From NCBI GenBank assembly GCA_001775355.1, contig MEWM01000004.1, forward strand, positions 826 to 5,937: a DNA stretch of 5,112 nucleotides, in the 5' to 3' direction. Below are positions 3,896 through 5,112 of the stretch, in pieces. A program made the position numbers and the translations under genes. Below the pieces are notes generated by a model that saw only the letters and a program-made list of their open reading frames with translations, searched no databases and was not told the origin of the DNA. Each line of letters opens with the position of its first letter. Within the stretch, counting starts at the first letter, position 1. Source of the DNA: a candidate division Zixibacteria bacterium RBG_16_43_9. Lineage in GTDB: Bacteria; Zixibacteria; MSB-5A5; RBG-16-43-9.

Positions 3896-5112
3896 TTACT
3901 CCCTGAGCTCGGCTCCGAAACCTGTTTTAAGCCCCTCTATTATTCTTTTGTGCACCTCTTCGACCTCCTCGTCCGTAAGGGTCTTTTCCTCAGAACGGTA
4001 CCAGATAGCATAGGCTAAACTCTTTTTACCCTTAGGCACCTGTGAACCCCTGTAAAGGTCAAAAAGGTAGACTTTCTCCACCATCTTTCCCCCCATATCT
4101 ATTATCGCCTTTTCCAGGTCTGCGCATAACTTATCTTCATCCACCAGCATGGAGATATCCCTTTCCACTCTGGGGAATTTGGGAAGAGGGGTATAAAAGC
4201 CTGCTGGAGGAATTAGTTCGGAAAGCGCTTGAAAATCTATATCCGCCAGGAAAATCTCCTGCTCAAGGTCGAAAAGTTTCAACATTTCTTTTGATACCTT
4301 CCCCAGACTTCCCAAAACCCTTTCCTGGCTATGAAGTTTAAAACTCATCCCCTCAGAGAAAAGATTCGACACTTTAGGCGAAAAGTTGAATCTTTCTATT
4401 CTCAACCCGCGAAGGAGATCTTCCAGAACCCCTTTCAGGTCATAAAAATCCACTTGTTTTTCTTCCTCTCCCCAGAAAACTGGGGTTTTTCTTCCGCAAA
4501 GGGCAATCTCCAACTTAAGCCTCTCCTCTGGCTGTTTTTTCTCAGTCGACCGGAAGACTTTTCCTAATTCAAAAATCCTCAGGTCCTTTTCTTTCCTGTT
4601 CAGATTCCAGGAGATTATCGAAAGTAAGTTATAGCTTAACGACGTTGTCAAAACGGAAAGCTCCTCATTTAAGGGATTGAGGACTCTCACCGCTTCTTTA
4701 GAAGGATTTATCCTGGACATCTTCACCGGATCAACCAAGTTGTTGGAGATGACCTCGAACAGACCTCTGCCTGTTAAGAAGCTCTTTATTTTTCTTATCC
4801 GCCTTTCTTCTTCAGAAATCGCGGTAAAAAGCTCCCCTCCAGCCCTGAAACTGCTTTCAATTTTATCATAGCCATAAATCCGGGCAACCTCCTCGATCAA
4901 ATCTATTTCCCTGGTCAAATCCGGTCTGAAAGTCGGTACCTCTACTAATAAGCTCGAAGAACTTTTCTCGCTGATCTTTAATTCAAGATTACCGAGGATA
5001 TTCTCAATTTCCTTTTCGCCTATGCCTATTCCCAGGACCTTTGAGCATCTTTCAGGTCTGAAAGGTATCTTGACAGGATATAGAGGCTTCGGATAGCTGT
5101 CCACAACCCCTT
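3896..5112 (-). CDS. pheT: Phenylalanyl-tRNA synthetase beta subunit (C-terminal half, 5' end beyond the window)
   Basis: The frame is open to base 5112; about 405 residues of a protein normally near 800 are present. PheT pairs with PheS in an alpha2beta2 enzyme that charges tRNA-Phe. A GTG at 5104 starts a run reading VDSYPKPLYP, but this is internal: G-V precedes it, and this matches the usual junction into the B5 domain. Numbering from that GTG, the B5 motif VPTFRPDLTREIDLIEEVARI spans 56-76, with D62, D68, E71 and E72 spaced like the magnesium ligands of the family. The catalytic-like core follows, with NPLNEELSVLTTSL and RIFELGKVF (143-184). The FDX-ACB anticodon-binding domain begins at PLPKFPRVERDISM (307-320) and ends near residue 400. 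The N-terminal tRNA-binding and B3/B4 editing domains lie outside the window. The ZapB-like gene follows after 15 nt. Confidence 0.97.
   Translation of the reverse strand, partial: GVVDSYPKPLYPVKIPFRPERCSKVLGIGIGEKEIENILGNLELKISEKSSSSLLVEVPTFRPDLTREIDLIEEVARIYGYDKIESSFRAGGELFTAISEEERRIRKIKSFLTGRGLFEVISNNLVDPVKMSRINPSKEAVRVLNPLNEELSVLTTSLSYNLLSIISWNLNRKEKDLRIFELGKVFRSTEKKQPEERLKLEIALCGRKTPVFWGEEEKQVDFYDLKGVLEDLLRGLRIERFNFSPKVSNLFSEGMSFKLHSQERVLGSLGKVSKEMLKLFDLEQEIFLADIDFQALSELIPPAGFYTPLPKFPRVERDISMLVDEDKLCADLEKAIIDMGGKMVEKVYLFDLYRGSQVPKGKKSLAYAIWYRSEEKTLTDEEVEEVHKRIIEGLKTGFGAELRE

Noticed and set aside
4042..4871. Plus-strand open frames opposite pheT
   Set aside because: They are antisense shadows of a well-conserved coding region; they have no family motifs and low-complexity compositions.
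3896..5104. GTG at 5104 as the true start of a 402-residue protein
   Set aside because: The frame is open upstream to the window edge and the sequence starts at the B5 domain boundary of PheT, so this is an internal codon of a longer gene.
1..5112. A novel defence, secretion or biosynthetic system
   Set aside because: Every substantial frame is explained by conserved housekeeping genes. The unexplained sequence is limited to short non-coding repeats and regulatory signals.

Overview
The window is an ordinary bacterial housekeeping cluster with every recognisable gene on the minus strand. It is read from high to low coordinates: pheT (3' half only), a small ZapB-like coiled-coil gene, zapA, rny (RNase Y), ymdB (metallophosphoesterase) and folD (5' end only). 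No tRNA, rRNA, CRISPR array, transposase or phage gene was recognised. The plus-strand open frames are shadows of these genes.

Organism: RNase Y, YmdB and a ZapA/ZapB-like pair in one cluster, moderate GC genes with AT-rich gaps, strong AAGGAGG-type ribosome sites, and GTCATTGCGAG- and CGTAGGGG-type palindromic repeats together suggest an uncultured bacterium of the kind known mainly from metagenomes. Examples would be the Zixibacteria, WOR-3 or Desulfobacterota-like lineages. This placement is inference from gene order and repeat style and is weak.

Layout: 5112-3896 holds the C-terminal half of the phenylalanyl-tRNA synthetase beta chain. After a 15-nt gap comes the 91-residue coiled-coil gene (3880-3605). 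A 104-nt AT-rich gap follows, carrying an exact consensus sigma-70-type promoter (TTGACA, 17 nt, TATAAT) that points at zapA (3500-3189). The 100-nt gap between zapA and rny holds a 62-nt hairpin with a U-tract just ahead of the rny ribosome site. rny fills 3088-1529. The 489-nt gap 1528-1040 is non-coding and made largely of repeats: two short degenerate tandem repeats, two tandem 33-bp hairpins (one a textbook terminator), a further perfect hairpin, a 94-bp nested-palindrome element and a half copy of that element. ymdB (1039-230) starts with TTG, and folD follows after 2 nt, so those two are probably translationally coupled.

Functional themes: translation (PheT), Z-ring assembly (ZapA and probably the ZapB-like protein), mRNA decay initiation (RNase Y), a cyclic-nucleotide-type phosphodiesterase (YmdB) and one-carbon folate metabolism (FolD). 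The coding genes show no broken or novel system. The points most worth a second look are the repeat mosaic, the hairpin before rny and the perfect promoter before zapA.
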